A DNA stretch of 64,000 nt from positions 1 through 64,000 of the forward strand of contig NZ_BBPO01000016.1 of assembly GCF_000787815.1 (NCBI RefSeq). The letters are read 5' to 3'. The notes under the pieces are model-generated. The model was not told the DNA's origin. It did not search any database and saw only the letters and a list, made by a program, of their open reading frames with translations. Source of the DNA: Streptacidiphilus neutrinimicus (GTDB lineage: Bacteria > Actinomycetota > Actinomycetes > Streptomycetales > Streptomycetaceae). This document shows, piece after piece, positions 25,481-33,425 of the stretch (position 1 is its first letter; the number at the start of each line of letters is the position of its first letter). Both the position numbers and the translations under genes were made by a program.

Positions 25481-25983
25481 CCGCCCTCGCCCACGACAGC
25501 ACCTCACTGCGGGCTGTCTTCGCCGCGTTCCCCACCGGCGTCACGGCCCTCGCCGCCCTCGTCGACGGAAAACCCGCCGGGGTCGCGGCCAGTTCGTTCA
25601 CCTCGGTGTCGCTCACGCCCCCGCTCGTCTCCGTCTGCATGGCTCACAGCTCCAGCACCTGGCCGGCGCTGCGCCGAGCCGAACGCCTGGGCATCAGCGT
25701 CCTCGGCACGGACCACGCGGCCGTGTGCCGACGCCTCGCGGGGCCGAGCGGCGAGCGGTTCACCGGCGTCGCCTGGCGAGCCACACCCGACGGCGCCGTG
25801 CTGCTGGACGGCGCGAGCGCCTGGTTCGACTGCTCACTCGAACAGGTGGTCCGCGCCGGAGACCACGACATCGTCGTCCTGCGCGTCCACGACCTGCACG
25901 CCGAACCGGCCGTGGAGCCGCTGGTCTTCCACGCGAGCGTGTTCCGCTCGCTCAACCCCGGCGCCCTGCGCCCCATCCGCTGA
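25477..25983 (+). CDS. flavin reductase family protein
   Basis: A 168-residue NAD(P)H:FMN reductase, paralogue of that at 8259 (shared F-P-T/S-G-V-T-A-L-A-A-L and A-S-S-F-T-S-V-S-L). ATG overlaps the ssuD stop codon by 4 bases with GGAGG in front, so it is coupled to the monooxygenase that needs its FMNH2. It replaces the unrelated SsuE reductase found in enteric sulfonate operons. Confidence 0.9.
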   Translation: MTALAHDSTSLRAVFAAFPTGVTALAALVDGKPAGVAASSFTSVSLTPPLVSVCMAHSSSTWPALRRAERLGISVLGTDHAAVCRRLAGPSGERFTGVAWRATPDGAVLLDGASAWFDCSLEQVVRAGDHDIVVLRVHDLHAEPAVEPLVFHASVFRSLNPGALRPIR

Positions 25984-26006
25984 GACCACGAAGGAACCAC
26001 ACACCC

Positions 26007-27350
26007 ATGGGCAAGCAACTGCACTTCAACCTGTTCATCCACGACACCGGGCATCATGAGGCCTCCTGGCGGCTGCCGGAGTCCGACCCTTCTGCCGACC
26101 TGGACCTCGCCTTCCACCAGCGGTTGGCCCGCATCGCGGAGGACGCGAAGTTCGACTCGGTCTTCCTCGCCGACAGCCCGGTGCTGTGGGGCGACCCGGC
26201 CCGCCGGCCCTCCGCCAGGTTGGAACCGACGGTGCTGCTGGCCGCCCTTGCGGCCGGGACCACGCACATCGGGCTCATCGCCACCGCGTCCACCAGTTAC
26301 AACGAGCCGTACAACCTGGCCCGCCGGTTCGCCTCCCTCGACCACCTCTCCGGTGGCCGCGCCGGCTGGAACATCGTCACCACGGCCGGTGACGCGGCGG
26401 CGCGCAACTTCGGCCTGGAGGGCCAGCCGCTGCACCGCGTCCGCTACGAGCGGGCCGCGGAGTTCCTGGAGGTCTCCACCAAGCTGTGGGACAGCTGGGC
26501 CGACGACGCGCTGGTGGCCGACAAGGAGTCCGGCGTGCACGCGCTCGCCGACAAGGTCCGCCCCGCCGACCACCTGGGCCGCTTCTTCCGGGTGGAGGGC
26601 GCGCTGAACGTGCGCCGGTCCCCGCAGGGACACCCGCTGCTCGTCCAGGCCGGCTCGTCTCAGAACGGCCGGGAGTTCGCCGCCCGCTGGGCCGAGGCCG
26701 TCTTCACCGCTCAGCCGACGCTGGAGGAGGGGCGGGCCTTCTACACCGACGTCAAGCGCCGCGCCGCGGCCGCCGGACGCGATCCCGACCACGTCAAGAT
26801 TCTGCCTGGCATCGTCCCCGTCATCGGCGCGACCGAGGCGGAGGCTCGCGAGCTCGAAGCCGAACTGGACCGACTGATCCGGCCGGAGTACGCACGGGAG
26901 CAGCTGGCCACGCTGCTCAGGGTGGAGCCGGAGCGGCTGCCGTTCGACCAGGAGCTCCCCGACGACCTGCCGACCGAGGACGAGGTCGAGGGCTCCAAGA
27001 GCCGCTACACCCTCATCGTCGAACTGGCCCGGCGGGAACACCTGACGGTCCGGCAGCTCATCGGCCGACTCGGCGGCGGCCGCGGCCACCGCACCTTCAC
27101 CGGGACGCCCGTCCAGGTGGCCGACACGATCCAGCACTGGTTCGAGCACGGCGCGGCCGACGGCTTCAACGTGATGCCCGCGGTGCTGCCCTCCGGGCTG
27201 GAGGTCTTCGTCGCCGAGGTGCTGCCGATCCTGCGCGAGCGCGGCCTGTTCCGCACGGAGTACCAGGGCGCCACCCTGCGCGAGCACTACGGCCTGCCCC
27301 GCCCGGTGAACCAGTACGCCACCGCTGCTGCCGCCGGTGTGTCCGCGTGA
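26007..27350 (+). CDS. NtaA/SnaA/DszA-type flavin monooxygenase
   Basis: A 447-residue LLM enzyme of the NtaA group, last gene of the sulfonate operon. It has F-N-L-F-I-H-D-T-G-H-H near the start, F-L-A-D-S-P-V-L-W, S-Y-N-E-P-Y-N-L-A-R, the A-G-W-N-I-V-T-T motif and the end R-G-L-F-R-T-E-Y-Q-G-A-T-L-R-E. AAGGA precedes the ATG, 23 bases after the reductase stop codon. It is the seventh LLM monooxygenase in the first 27 kb. Confidence 0.87.
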   Translation: MGKQLHFNLFIHDTGHHEASWRLPESDPSADLDLAFHQRLARIAEDAKFDSVFLADSPVLWGDPARRPSARLEPTVLLAALAAGTTHIGLIATASTSYNEPYNLARRFASLDHLSGGRAGWNIVTTAGDAAARNFGLEGQPLHRVRYERAAEFLEVSTKLWDSWADDALVADKESGVHALADKVRPADHLGRFFRVEGALNVRRSPQGHPLLVQAGSSQNGREFAARWAEAVFTAQPTLEEGRAFYTDVKRRAAAAGRDPDHVKILPGIVPVIGATEAEARELEAELDRLIRPEYAREQLATLLRVEPERLPFDQELPDDLPTEDEVEGSKSRYTLIVELARREHLTVRQLIGRLGGGRGHRTFTGTPVQVADTIQHWFEHGAADGFNVMPAVLPSGLEVFVAEVLPILRERGLFRTEYQGATLREHYGLPRPVNQYATAAAAGVSA

Positions 27351-27522
27351 CCCAGGCCTCCCGGTACGACGTCCCGGACGACCGCCGGCCCGGCGTCGTG
27401 CCCGCCCCGCCGCCCGCGCCCGGCAGGCGGGCACCCTATCGGCCTTCAAACGGTCCGTGTGCTTTCTGCCATCGCGGGCAGGCGAACCGGCAGAGAGGTT
27501 CCCGCCATGGAAGGAGCACACC

Positions 27523-27972
27523 ATGAGCAAGGTCCAGGAGTCGATCGACGTCGACGTGCCGATCACCACCGCGTACAACCAGTGGACGCAGTTCGAGGAC
27601 TTCCCGAACTTCATGGACGGCGTCGAGGAGATCACCCAGATCGACGACCGGCACAACCACTGGAGGACGAAGGTCGCCGGCGCCACTCGTGAGTTCGACA
27701 CCGAGATCGTCGACCAGGTCCCGGACGACCACGTCACCTGGCGCACCACCAGCGGGGACGTGAAGCAGACCGGCATGGTGTCCTTCCAGCCGATCGACGC
27801 CACCCACACCCGCGTCATGCTGGCCATGGACTTCCAGCCCGAGGGCATCACCGAGAAGGCCGCAGACCTGACCGGCATGCTGGACCGTCAGGTCAAGGGC
27901 GACCTCAAGCGCTTCAAGCACTTCATCGAGGAGCGCGGCATGGAGACCGGCGGCTACCGCGGCCACCTGTGA
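27523..27972 (+). CDS. SRPBCC family protein
   Basis: A 149-residue START/polyketide-cyclase-like (SRPBCC) protein: V-D-V-D-V-P-I-T-T-A-Y-N-Q-W-T-Q-F-E-D-F-P-N-F-M near the start is the canonical opening of this family. It forms a hydrophobic ligand cavity; its ligand is unknown. AAGGAG precedes the ATG by 6 bases. In actinomycetes such proteins often accompany osmotic and desiccation stress genes, as here. A strong terminator follows. Confidence 0.85.
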   Translation: MSKVQESIDVDVPITTAYNQWTQFEDFPNFMDGVEEITQIDDRHNHWRTKVAGATREFDTEIVDQVPDDHVTWRTTSGDVKQTGMVSFQPIDATHTRVMLAMDFQPEGITEKAADLTGMLDRQVKGDLKRFKHFIEERGMETGGYRGHL

Positions 27973-27990
27973 CGCACGGGTGCAGACGTG

Positions 27991-28022
27991 CGAAGGGCCC
28001 CGGCGCTTGCCGGGGCCCTTCG
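27991..28022. terminator. terminator between convergent stress genes
   Basis: A perfect 14-bp stem (CGAAGGGCCCCGGC and its complement) with a GCTT loop, followed by a T-rich stretch GTCTTTCT. It lies between the SRPBCC gene and the convergent DUF3618 gene. Confidence 0.9.
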
Positions 28023-28034
28023 GTCTTTCTACCG

Positions 28035-28484
28035 TCAGTCCTTTCGACGGCGGCAGGCGAGCCACATCACGACGCAGACGCCCGCGGCAGCCAGGAGGAG
28101 TCCGCGGTTGTCCCGCGCCGTCCGCGCGGCCCTGGCAGTGGTGTGCCGCACCGGCTCGGGTGTCTTCGCCTCCCACAGCCGGCCGGCCTCGGTAGCCTTG
28201 GCCCGTGCCTGTCCGGCGGCCTGGTGAGCCGTTTCCTTGACGGGGTCGGGCAGCTTGCCCTGAGCCTGGTGCGCCAGGTCGGTGGCCTTCTCCTTCAACT
28301 CGCCGGCCTTGGCGGCGGCCTGTTCCTTGACGGTGGCGGCCTTTTCCCGTGCACGGGCCTTGACGTCGGTCTTGGCCGTGAGCGCCTCGATCGTCTCGCC
28401 GAGTTCGGCGCGGGTCTGCTCGACCTGTTCGCGCAGTTCCTCGGGGCTTGAGGCAAACGGCTCGTCGTGGGGCGGCTGGGTCAT
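28035..28484 (-). CDS. DUF3618 domain-containing membrane protein
   Basis: A 149-residue protein. The N-terminal S-S-P-E-E-L-R-E-Q-V-E-Q-T-R-A-E-L-G-E-T-I-E-A-L segment is the DUF3618 signature; a long Ala/Lys-rich helical stalk follows, and one TM helix (about 123-141) ends in a Cys-Arg-Arg-Arg tail. It overlaps the upstream holin-like gene by 4 bases. Such pairs are common in stress-induced clusters of actinomycetes; the function is unknown. Confidence 0.85.
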   Translation of the reverse strand: MTQPPHDEPFASSPEELREQVEQTRAELGETIEALTAKTDVKARAREKAATVKEQAAAKAGELKEKATDLAHQAQGKLPDPVKETAHQAAGQARAKATEAGRLWEAKTPEPVRHTTARAARTARDNRGLLLAAAGVCVVMWLACRRRKD

Positions 28485-28918
28485 CGTTGCGCGCTCTCCT
28501 TGATCTCGGCCACGTCGGCCTTCACGTTCTCGATCGTCTGCTCGGGTGTGGGCGATCCAGCCCGGTTGACCTGCTTCTTCCCGCCCAGGGCCAGCACTGC
28601 AGCGACCACACCCAGCACCGCGGCGGCGACCAGCGCGGCCGCCCATACCGGCAGGACCACCGCCAGCGCAGCGATCACGGCGGCCACCAGGGCCTGCAGC
28701 ATAAGGAAGGCGACGACCCCGGCGCCGCCCACCAGCCCGCCGCCCAGGCCGTAACGCTTGCCCTTCTGTCTCATCTCCGCCTGCGCCAGGGCAAGCTCAC
28801 CGCGCACCAGCTCCGTCATCTGCTGCGAGGCGCGCTGCACCAGCTCAGCTACTGGTTCCTGACCGGCACCGCCCGCCTGGCGGTTGGCGGCGCTGGATTG
28901 CGGCTGCATGCTCGACAC
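28481..28918 (-). CDS. phage-holin-family (superfamily III) membrane protein
   Basis: A 145-residue protein with an N-terminal helical domain (V-A-E-L-V-Q-R-A-S-Q-Q-M-T-E-L-V-R-G-E-L) and two adjacent TM helices, typical of the actinobacterial 'phage holin family' proteins that are not phage-borne. GTG at 28918 is chosen because GGGAGG lies 9 bases upstream. It is the first gene of a two-gene operon with DUF3618. Confidence 0.82.
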   Translation of the reverse strand: MSSMQPQSSAANRQAGGAGQEPVAELVQRASQQMTELVRGELALAQAEMRQKGKRYGLGGGLVGGAGVVAFLMLQALVAAVIAALAVVLPVWAAALVAAAVLGVVAAVLALGGKKQVNRAGSPTPEQTIENVKADVAEIKESAQR

Positions 28919-28993
28919 GGCCCATCACCTCCCTTTTCCATCCGATGACCGGTTTTCGTCCCGGCCTTCCGGTCGTCTGCTCGTTCGAGCGTG

Positions 28994-29017
28994 TACCCCG
29001 GGCCTCGCGGTTCAGAG
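28994..29017 (-). promoter_or_regulatory. candidate SigB-type promoter of the holin/DUF3618 operon
   Basis: On the minus strand GGGGTA(C) at 28994-28999 is a good SigB-type -10 box. The -35 side at 14-base spacing reads CTCT, which is a poor match to GNNT. The site is about 75 bases upstream of the operon. Confidence 0.4.
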
Positions 29018-29044
29018 GGACGGGCGCAGCGCCGGGATTGCCGG

Positions 29045-29533
29045 TCAGCTGAGGACCGCGTCGGCTGCCTTGCGCAGCGCACTGGGCTGGGAGGGCTCGC
29101 GCGGCGCCTTCTCCTTGGCCGCCAGCAGCTGCTCACCGATCTCCTGCAGTTCCTTGCGGCCCAGGGCCTCGCGGACCTTGGGGAACCACTCGCCTTCCTC
29201 TTCGTCGATGTGGTGGTCGACGTTCTCGATCAGGACGGTGGCCTTGGCGGTGAAGTGCTCGTCGTCCGGGTCCATGGCGGCGAGCTCCGCGCACAGCACG
29301 TCGGCGACGTGGTGCTCCTCGAACGACTCCAGGATGTCCTGCTCCAGGTCCGGAACGAGCTCGCGCACCCGCGGGTACATGACCTCGTTCTCGATGTAGG
29401 TGTGGACGGTCAGCTCCTCGAGGATCTTAGAGACGATCTGGCTCTGGTCGGCGCCCTTGGTGTGGAACTCGCGGAACAGCTTCCGCACGTTCTTGTGGTC
29501 CTCTTTGAGCAGCACGATCGCGTCGGTCGACAC
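29045..29533 (-). CDS. hemerythrin domain-containing protein
   Basis: A 162-residue cytoplasmic protein with a hemerythrin-like four-helix bundle. Metal-ligand pattern: E-D-H-K-N-V-R near the start, H-T-Y-I-E-N-E-V-M-Y, F-E-E-H-H-V-A-D and H-H-I-D-E-E-E-G-E-W-F-P, all present. It probably binds a di-iron centre and senses or buffers oxygen or nitric oxide. GTG start with GAAGGGAAG upstream. It is a paralogue of the gene at 50421, and both have GGTTAG-type stress promoters. Confidence 0.88.
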   Translation of the reverse strand: MSTDAIVLLKEDHKNVRKLFREFHTKGADQSQIVSKILEELTVHTYIENEVMYPRVRELVPDLEQDILESFEEHHVADVLCAELAAMDPDDEHFTAKATVLIENVDHHIDEEEGEWFPKVREALGRKELQEIGEQLLAAKEKAPREPSQPSALRKAADAVLS

Positions 29534-29781
29534 GGGACTTCCCTTCTGCGTCAGGGGATTGGTTTCGTTGTGTCAGGACAGCACGTCCGGCCTGTCCGTG
29601 CACGGTGGCGCGGCTCAGCCGGCCCCGGCGCGGGCTGTGAGCGTTCCTGCCGTGTGTCGTGCACACGCTCCTGGAAGGTCCGGATCCCAGCGACGGCGGT
29701 CGCGCGCCCTGTGCGAGCTGTGTCCCTGCCCACGAGGTCCCCTTTCCTTTCCATCGGAGCTTGGTGTCGGTCCCTTGTCGT
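29534..29781. other. long 5' leader of the hemerythrin gene
   Basis: No gene seen. The stretch lies between the promoter-like site at 29782-29806 and the hemerythrin start, so it would be a 5' untranslated region of about 240 bases, unlike the short one in the paralogous locus at 51 kb. Confidence 0.4.
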
Positions 29782-29806
29782 CTAACCGTTCCGCCGGAGT
29801 GCACGC
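29782..29806 (-). promoter_or_regulatory. candidate SigB-type promoter
   Basis: Minus strand GCGT (29803-29806), 14-base spacer, CGGTTAG (29782-29788), continuing ACGAC. The same GCGT-N14-GGTTAGACG arrangement is found at 51044-51069, before the paralogous hemerythrin gene, which supports its function. Confidence 0.5.
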
Positions 29807-29843
29807 ACCCGGGCTGGGCCGGATGTGTCGCCTCGTGCCGCGA

Positions 29844-29955
29844 CATCGTGCGCATGGCGGGGGTGTTCGGGGGCACATGCGGTCTCAGGGAGTTGGCTGT
29901 CATGTCGCCGGTTTCTTCTTCCCCGGCGCGGGCGAGTCCCGCGGCCGCTGGTAGC
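29844..29955 (+). pseudogene. deleted copy of a small hydrophobic membrane protein gene
   Basis: The last 17 codons (V-A-G-F-F-F-P-G-A-G-E-S-R-G-R-W, then TAG) match the C-terminus of the small membrane protein at 51167-51331 almost exactly, and the preceding bases resemble the 5' flank of that gene (CGGGGGCACA and a GGGAG). The start codon and both hydrophobic segments are missing, so an internal deletion of roughly 100 bases has removed most of the gene. Confidence 0.7.
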
Positions 29956-30011
29956 AGCAGAGCCGCGGGGAGGGGCAGGGGCGGGACGGCGCGGTTTTCC
30001 GTCCCGTCCGC

Positions 30012-30055
30012 TCCGGCCCGAATCCGGCCCGAATCCGGCCCGAATCCGGCCCGAA
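30012..30055 (+). repeat. 11-bp tandem repeat before the DUF4235 gene
   Basis: Four perfect copies of TCCGGCCCGAA in a row. They end 6 bases before the GGAGGAGAGG ribosome binding site of the gene at 30074. The 11-base period is close to one helical turn. Confidence 0.95.
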
Positions 30056-30073
30056 GGAGAGGAGGAGAGGGGT

Positions 30074-30340
30074 GTGAACGCGACCAAGCTGGCCTACAAG
30101 CCGGTCGGGGTGCTCCTGAGCGCCGCCGCCGGTGCCGCTGCGGGCGCGGTGACCAGGCAGGTGTGGCGCGCCGCCTCCGGCGAGGCGGAGCCGCCGAAGG
30201 CAACGGAACGCGACCGTTCCTGGGGCGAGGTGCTGGCTGCCGCGGCCTTGCAAGGCGCGGTGTTCGCCCTGGCCAAGGCAACCGTTGACCGCGCCGGAGC
30301 CGCCACCGTCAAGAAGCTGACCGGCGCCTGGCCCGAATAG
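30074..30340 (+). CDS. DUF4235 domain-containing protein
   Basis: An 88-residue membrane-associated protein: A-Y-K-P-V-G-V-L-L-S-A-A-A-G-A-A-A-G near the start and A-A-L-Q-G-A-V-F-A-L-A-K-A-x-V-D-R-A-G-A later are the two hydrophobic parts of DUF4235. GTG at 30074 with a strong GGAGGAGAGG. Its function is unknown; it commonly occurs with DUF3618 and holin-like genes in stress clusters. Confidence 0.85.
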   Translation: MNATKLAYKPVGVLLSAAAGAAAGAVTRQVWRAASGEAEPPKATERDRSWGEVLAAAALQGAVFALAKATVDRAGAATVKKLTGAWPE

Positions 30341-30389
30341 CTTCGCCGACCCGGGTCTGCCCCGCGCCCCAAAAGAACAGGAGTTGCCG

Positions 30390-30491
30390 ATGACCGTCGC
30401 CGAGATCCTGCTCCTGGCCCCACCGGTGCTCGCCGCCCTGCTCGCCGTAACGCACAGGAGCGCCGCGGGACGCCACCGCCGCACCCGCTGA
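30390..30491 (+). CDS. small membrane peptide (33 aa)
   Basis: ATG at 30390 with AGGAG 6 bases upstream, ending TGA 30491. A single hydrophobic helix (A-E-I-L-L-L-A-P-P-V-L-A-A-L-L-A-V) is followed by a basic tail of His and Arg. It lies 49 bases after the DUF4235 gene on the same strand. No family is recognised. Confidence 0.5.
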   Translation: MTVAEILLLAPPVLAALLAVTHRSAAGRHRRTR

Positions 30492-30639
30492 CCGTCGCCG
30501 CGCTCGCAGTCAGCAGGTCCCCGGTGCGGATCTTCCGGTGCTCCGCGCCGGGGAAGCGACATCGTCCGATGCGTCCAGGCGGTGAAGGGAACAAGGAGCC
30601 GCGGGCGTGGTGTCCGCCGCGGAGTGGGGCTCAAGGCCG

Positions 30640-31836
30640 TCAGGACCAGGCCTCTCCGGCCTCGGGGTGCCATTCGGCCAAGACGATGGTGGCGTCGTCC
30701 TGCAGGCGGCCGTGGTGATGGTCGAGGATGGCGTGGATGAGGCGGCGCAGGGCTTCGGGGGCGGGTTCGCCGGCGGCGAGGGCTCGGGTGACGAAGTCGA
30801 CGAGCTGGTCCTCGCCGAACTGCCCTCCGTCGGCGGAGCGGGCTTCGGTGACGCCGTCGGTGTGGATCAGGACGCGGTCGCCGGGTTCCAACTGGCCCTC
30901 GTGCATCGTGCGGGAGGGCGTGTAGCCCGGGCCGAGTCCCAAGGGGAGCTCGCCCGGGGCCTCCAGGGCCCCCGGCACGACGTGGTGGGCGCGGATCAGC
31001 AGCGGCGGCGGATGCCCGGCGTTGACCCAGGCCAGGCGCCCGGTGACAAGGTCCAGGTGCGCGAAGACGCCGGTGAGCAGGCCGCCGGGCTGCCAACGGT
31101 GCAGGTCGTGGTCGATCCGGTCGGCGATGTCGGTGAGGGTGCCGCCCGCCCGGCGGGTGGAGCGGCAGCCGGCCAGCGCGACCGCGGAGGCCAGCCCGGC
31201 GGCCAGGTCGTGCCCCATGGCGTCGACGACGGTCAGGTGCAGACGCCCGTCGTCCAGGCCGTGGTCGAAGGCGTCGCCGCCGATCTCGTAGGCGGGCTCC
31301 AGGGCGGCCGTGGAGGTGACCCGGCTGGTGCCCAGCGTGCGCGGCGGCAGGAACGCCCACACCATTTCCGCCGCGGTGGTCATCGGGCGCTGGCGCGAGA
31401 CCCGGCTGAACAGGTCGCTGAATCCGCTCTTGGACACGATCGTCAGCGCGGTCACCGCCGCGAGCTGGGTGGCGCTGTCCAGCATCGCGGGCGTGATCTG
31501 GTCGGCGGTGATGTGCAGGACGCCGATCCGGGCGATGCCGTCGACCAGGGGTAGCCACACCGCCAGCGGCCGGCGGCGCGACAGCCGCAGCGACATCGTC
31601 CGGTACGCCCACCCCGCCACCGTCCCCTCGATCGCCAGCGCGTCCCCGTCATCGCCCTCGCCAGGGCCGAGCAGGGGCACCAGCTGGTCCTCCTGCACGT
31701 CCGCCAGGTATACGGTCGCCGACGCCATCCCCAGATGGCGGGCCGCCTCGTCGACCAGCTGCGCCACTTGCAGCGGGGCCGCGGTATGCGTTCGCTCCAG
31801 AAACCGGGCCAGTGCGGCCCCCAGCTCCTCCGCCAT
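30640..31836 (-). CDS. PP2C (SpoIIE/RsbU-type) serine phosphatase with GAF-like sensor
   Basis: A 398-residue protein with an N-terminal GAF-like sensor domain (about 10-160) and a C-terminal PP2C-SpoIIE domain (about 185-390): Y-E-I-G-G-D-A-F-D, V-V-D-A-M-G-H-D and H-T-D-G-V-T-E-A-R are the metal-binding motifs, and W-V-N-A-G-H-P-P is present. Such phosphatases dephosphorylate STAS antagonists and so free a SigB/F-type sigma factor. ATG 31836 has AGAGGG upstream. It neighbours a STAS gene at 32065. Confidence 0.88.
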   Translation of the reverse strand: MAEELGAALARFLERTHTAAPLQVAQLVDEAARHLGMASATVYLADVQEDQLVPLLGPGEGDDGDALAIEGTVAGWAYRTMSLRLSRRRPLAVWLPLVDGIARIGVLHITADQITPAMLDSATQLAAVTALTIVSKSGFSDLFSRVSRQRPMTTAAEMVWAFLPPRTLGTSRVTSTAALEPAYEIGGDAFDHGLDDGRLHLTVVDAMGHDLAAGLASAVALAGCRSTRRAGGTLTDIADRIDHDLHRWQPGGLLTGVFAHLDLVTGRLAWVNAGHPPPLLIRAHHVVPGALEAPGELPLGLGPGYTPSRTMHEGQLEPGDRVLIHTDGVTEARSADGGQFGEDQLVDFVTRALAAGEPAPEALRRLIHAILDHHHGRLQDDATIVLAEWHPEAGEAWS

Positions 31837-32064
31837 CGCGCACCGGCCCTCTCGCCGTCTGGGCTCCTCTTTCGAGTTTGAGCCCGGGCCCACCTCGGCG
31901 CGCGGCCGATGTGGGCCCATGGGAGCAACGAGTCTTGGCGGTAGACCGGATCTCGGTACCGGGTCGGTGGCTCGTCCGGGCGACGCAATCGAGCGCGATG
32001 ACCACGCAGTCGAGGTCCGGAAGGTCGAAGCGGGCAAACCTCCCAGCGTGCTCCACCCTCGGTG

Positions 32065-32445
32065 TCACAAGCGCTGGGCCGGTGGTGGCTGGGCCGCAGC
32101 GAGTGCGGCCTCCAGATCCGGGTGGATCTGGAAGAGGCAGGTGGCTTCGGTGACCTCCAGCACCCGGGCGGTGGCCGCGGGCAGTTTGCACAGGTGGACC
32201 GGCATGCCCAGGGGTTCGGCGCGGAGCCGCAGCCCGAGCAGGGCGTTGAGGCCGGTGGAGGTGAAGAAGGTGACGTCCGTGAGGTCGACCACGACGGCGT
32301 GGAAGTCCGCCAGCGGCTTGTCGAACGCGAGCGTGTCCTTCGCGCCGTGGTCCAGGTCTCCGAAGAGGCGGTAGACCAGCACGTCGTCCACGGACTCGGC
32401 GGTGCAGCGCGCCCGCCAGGAGGACAAGTCGGCTGAGCCGGACAT
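32065..32445 (-). CDS. STAS domain anti-sigma factor antagonist
   Basis: A 126-residue STAS protein. V-Y-R-L-F-G-D-L-D is the first strand; V-V-V-D-L-T-D-V-T-F-F-T-S-T-G-L-N-A-L is the phosphorylation helix, with the Ser/Thr pair in T-S-T-G. ATG at 32445 overlaps the upstream stop by one base (TGATG). It should bind an RsbW-like kinase, for instance the one at 33426, in its unphosphorylated state. Confidence 0.88.
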   Translation of the reverse strand: MSGSADLSSWRARCTAESVDDVLVYRLFGDLDHGAKDTLAFDKPLADFHAVVVDLTDVTFFTSTGLNALLGLRLRAEPLGMPVHLCKLPAATARVLEVTEATCLFQIHPDLEAALAAAQPPPAQRL

Positions 32446-32690
32446 CAGGCGGCCTCCGTCGGTGCCGGCGTCACGGCGAGGGGGCTGTAGGCCAGGGCCG
32501 CGGCCTGCAGCGCGTCCCACAGATCCGCCACGCGACTGCGCTCCATCGCCAGGCCCGCGTCCTCGGGATGGCTCTCCGCAAGGGCCACGTAGGCGTCCAG
32601 CGCCGTCAACGCCTGTTCGACCGCGCGCGGCACCCCGCCCGGGTGCGCGTGCAGCCGCGCGGCCAGCGCGTTCAGTTCATCGCGGGTCAC
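32445..32690 (-). CDS. small conserved protein (81 aa), paralogue of 50028
   Basis: GTG at 32690 with GGGAGGT upstream. It begins TRDELNALAARLHAHPGG and has A-L-D-A-Y-V-A-L-A-E-S-H-P. It is mostly helical and carries no known motif. A close paralogue lies at 50028-50288; in both loci the gene is divergent from a MarR-like regulator across a shared palindromic region. Function unknown. Confidence 0.75.
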   Translation of the reverse strand: MTRDELNALAARLHAHPGGVPRAVEQALTALDAYVALAESHPEDAGLAMERSRVADLWDALQAAALAYSPLAVTPAPTEAA

Positions 32691-32791
32691 AGTGCTACCT
32701 CCCGCGGTGCGGAGGGCCGGGGCCGCGAGGGCGGCCTGCTGGCGTCTGTCCCCCTAAGACTCACCCACCCGGCCGAGCGTGTCAACCATGA

Positions 32792-32827
32792 CATGAAACC
32801 AACGTCATGTTTGTGCTGTCACGACAG
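32792..32827. promoter_or_regulatory. candidate operator of the MarR-like regulator (copy 1)
   Basis: Two palindromes are conserved in both copies of this divergon although the flanks have drifted: CATGA-N8-TCATG (32792-32809) and CTGTC-AC-GACAG (32816-32827). They lie between the divergent genes, partly inside the possible N-terminal extension of the regulator. Autoregulation is inferred. Confidence 0.55.
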
Positions 32828-32845
32828 TACCGTCATGCTGGAGGA

Positions 32846-33169
32846 ATGGACCACGCTCCCGCCTCGCCCGGATGGACCTTCCTGACCAACCACGCCCGGG
32901 TGCTGGTCCAGGTCGCCCGCGACCCCGGCATCCGGGTTCGCGACATCGCCGCGCACTGCCTGCTGACCGAGCGCGCGGTCATGCGGATCATCGCCGACCT
33001 GGAGCAGGACGGCTACCTCACCCACACCCGCGAAGGACGCACCAACCACTACCGCGTGCTGCCCGGTACCCACCTGCGGCACCCCGCCGACGCCGGGCCG
33101 CCCGTTTCCGACCTCCTCGCCGTCCTCACCCAAGCGCCCGACGGGACCGCCTCCCCGACGGTCGCCTGA
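32846..33169 (+). CDS. winged-helix (MarR-like) transcriptional regulator
   Basis: A 107-residue single-domain wHTH protein: W-T-F-L-T-N-H-A-R-V-L-V-Q-V-A, I-R-V-R-D-I-A-A-H-C-L-L-T-E-R-A-V-M-R-I-I-A-D-L-E, then the wing R-E-G-R-T-N-H-Y-R-V. The GGAGG before ATG 32846 is only 2 bases away; an in-frame ATG at 32807 is conserved in the paralogue and may be the real start. The paralogue is at 49519-49869. Confidence 0.82.
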   Translation: MDHAPASPGWTFLTNHARVLVQVARDPGIRVRDIAAHCLLTERAVMRIIADLEQDGYLTHTREGRTNHYRVLPGTHLRHPADAGPPVSDLLAVLTQAPDGTASPTVA

Positions 33170-33425
33170 CCGTCACCGGCGCGCACTCTACCCGCCCGGA
33201 CTGACAGGTGATCACTCATCTGGGCCACGCCGGACAGCGGAAGCCGCGCTGCTCCGGGGACCCGCGGGGGAGGGCGGGCCCCCGACCCCGCTCGGCCCGT
33301 TCCTGCGGGGTGGGGTGCGCGTTCTGGGTTCACCGGGCCGGCCGCGCGTCGGCTTCGCTGTTGGGCGCGCAACGCCGCGGACGGCTCAGCCGGTGTGCCG
33401 GTCCGGTGGGGGCCCGGGCCGACCG

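Noticed and set aside
28481-28918. prophage holin
   Set aside because: No phage genes are nearby; this holin-like family is a chromosomal stress-cluster protein in actinomycetes.
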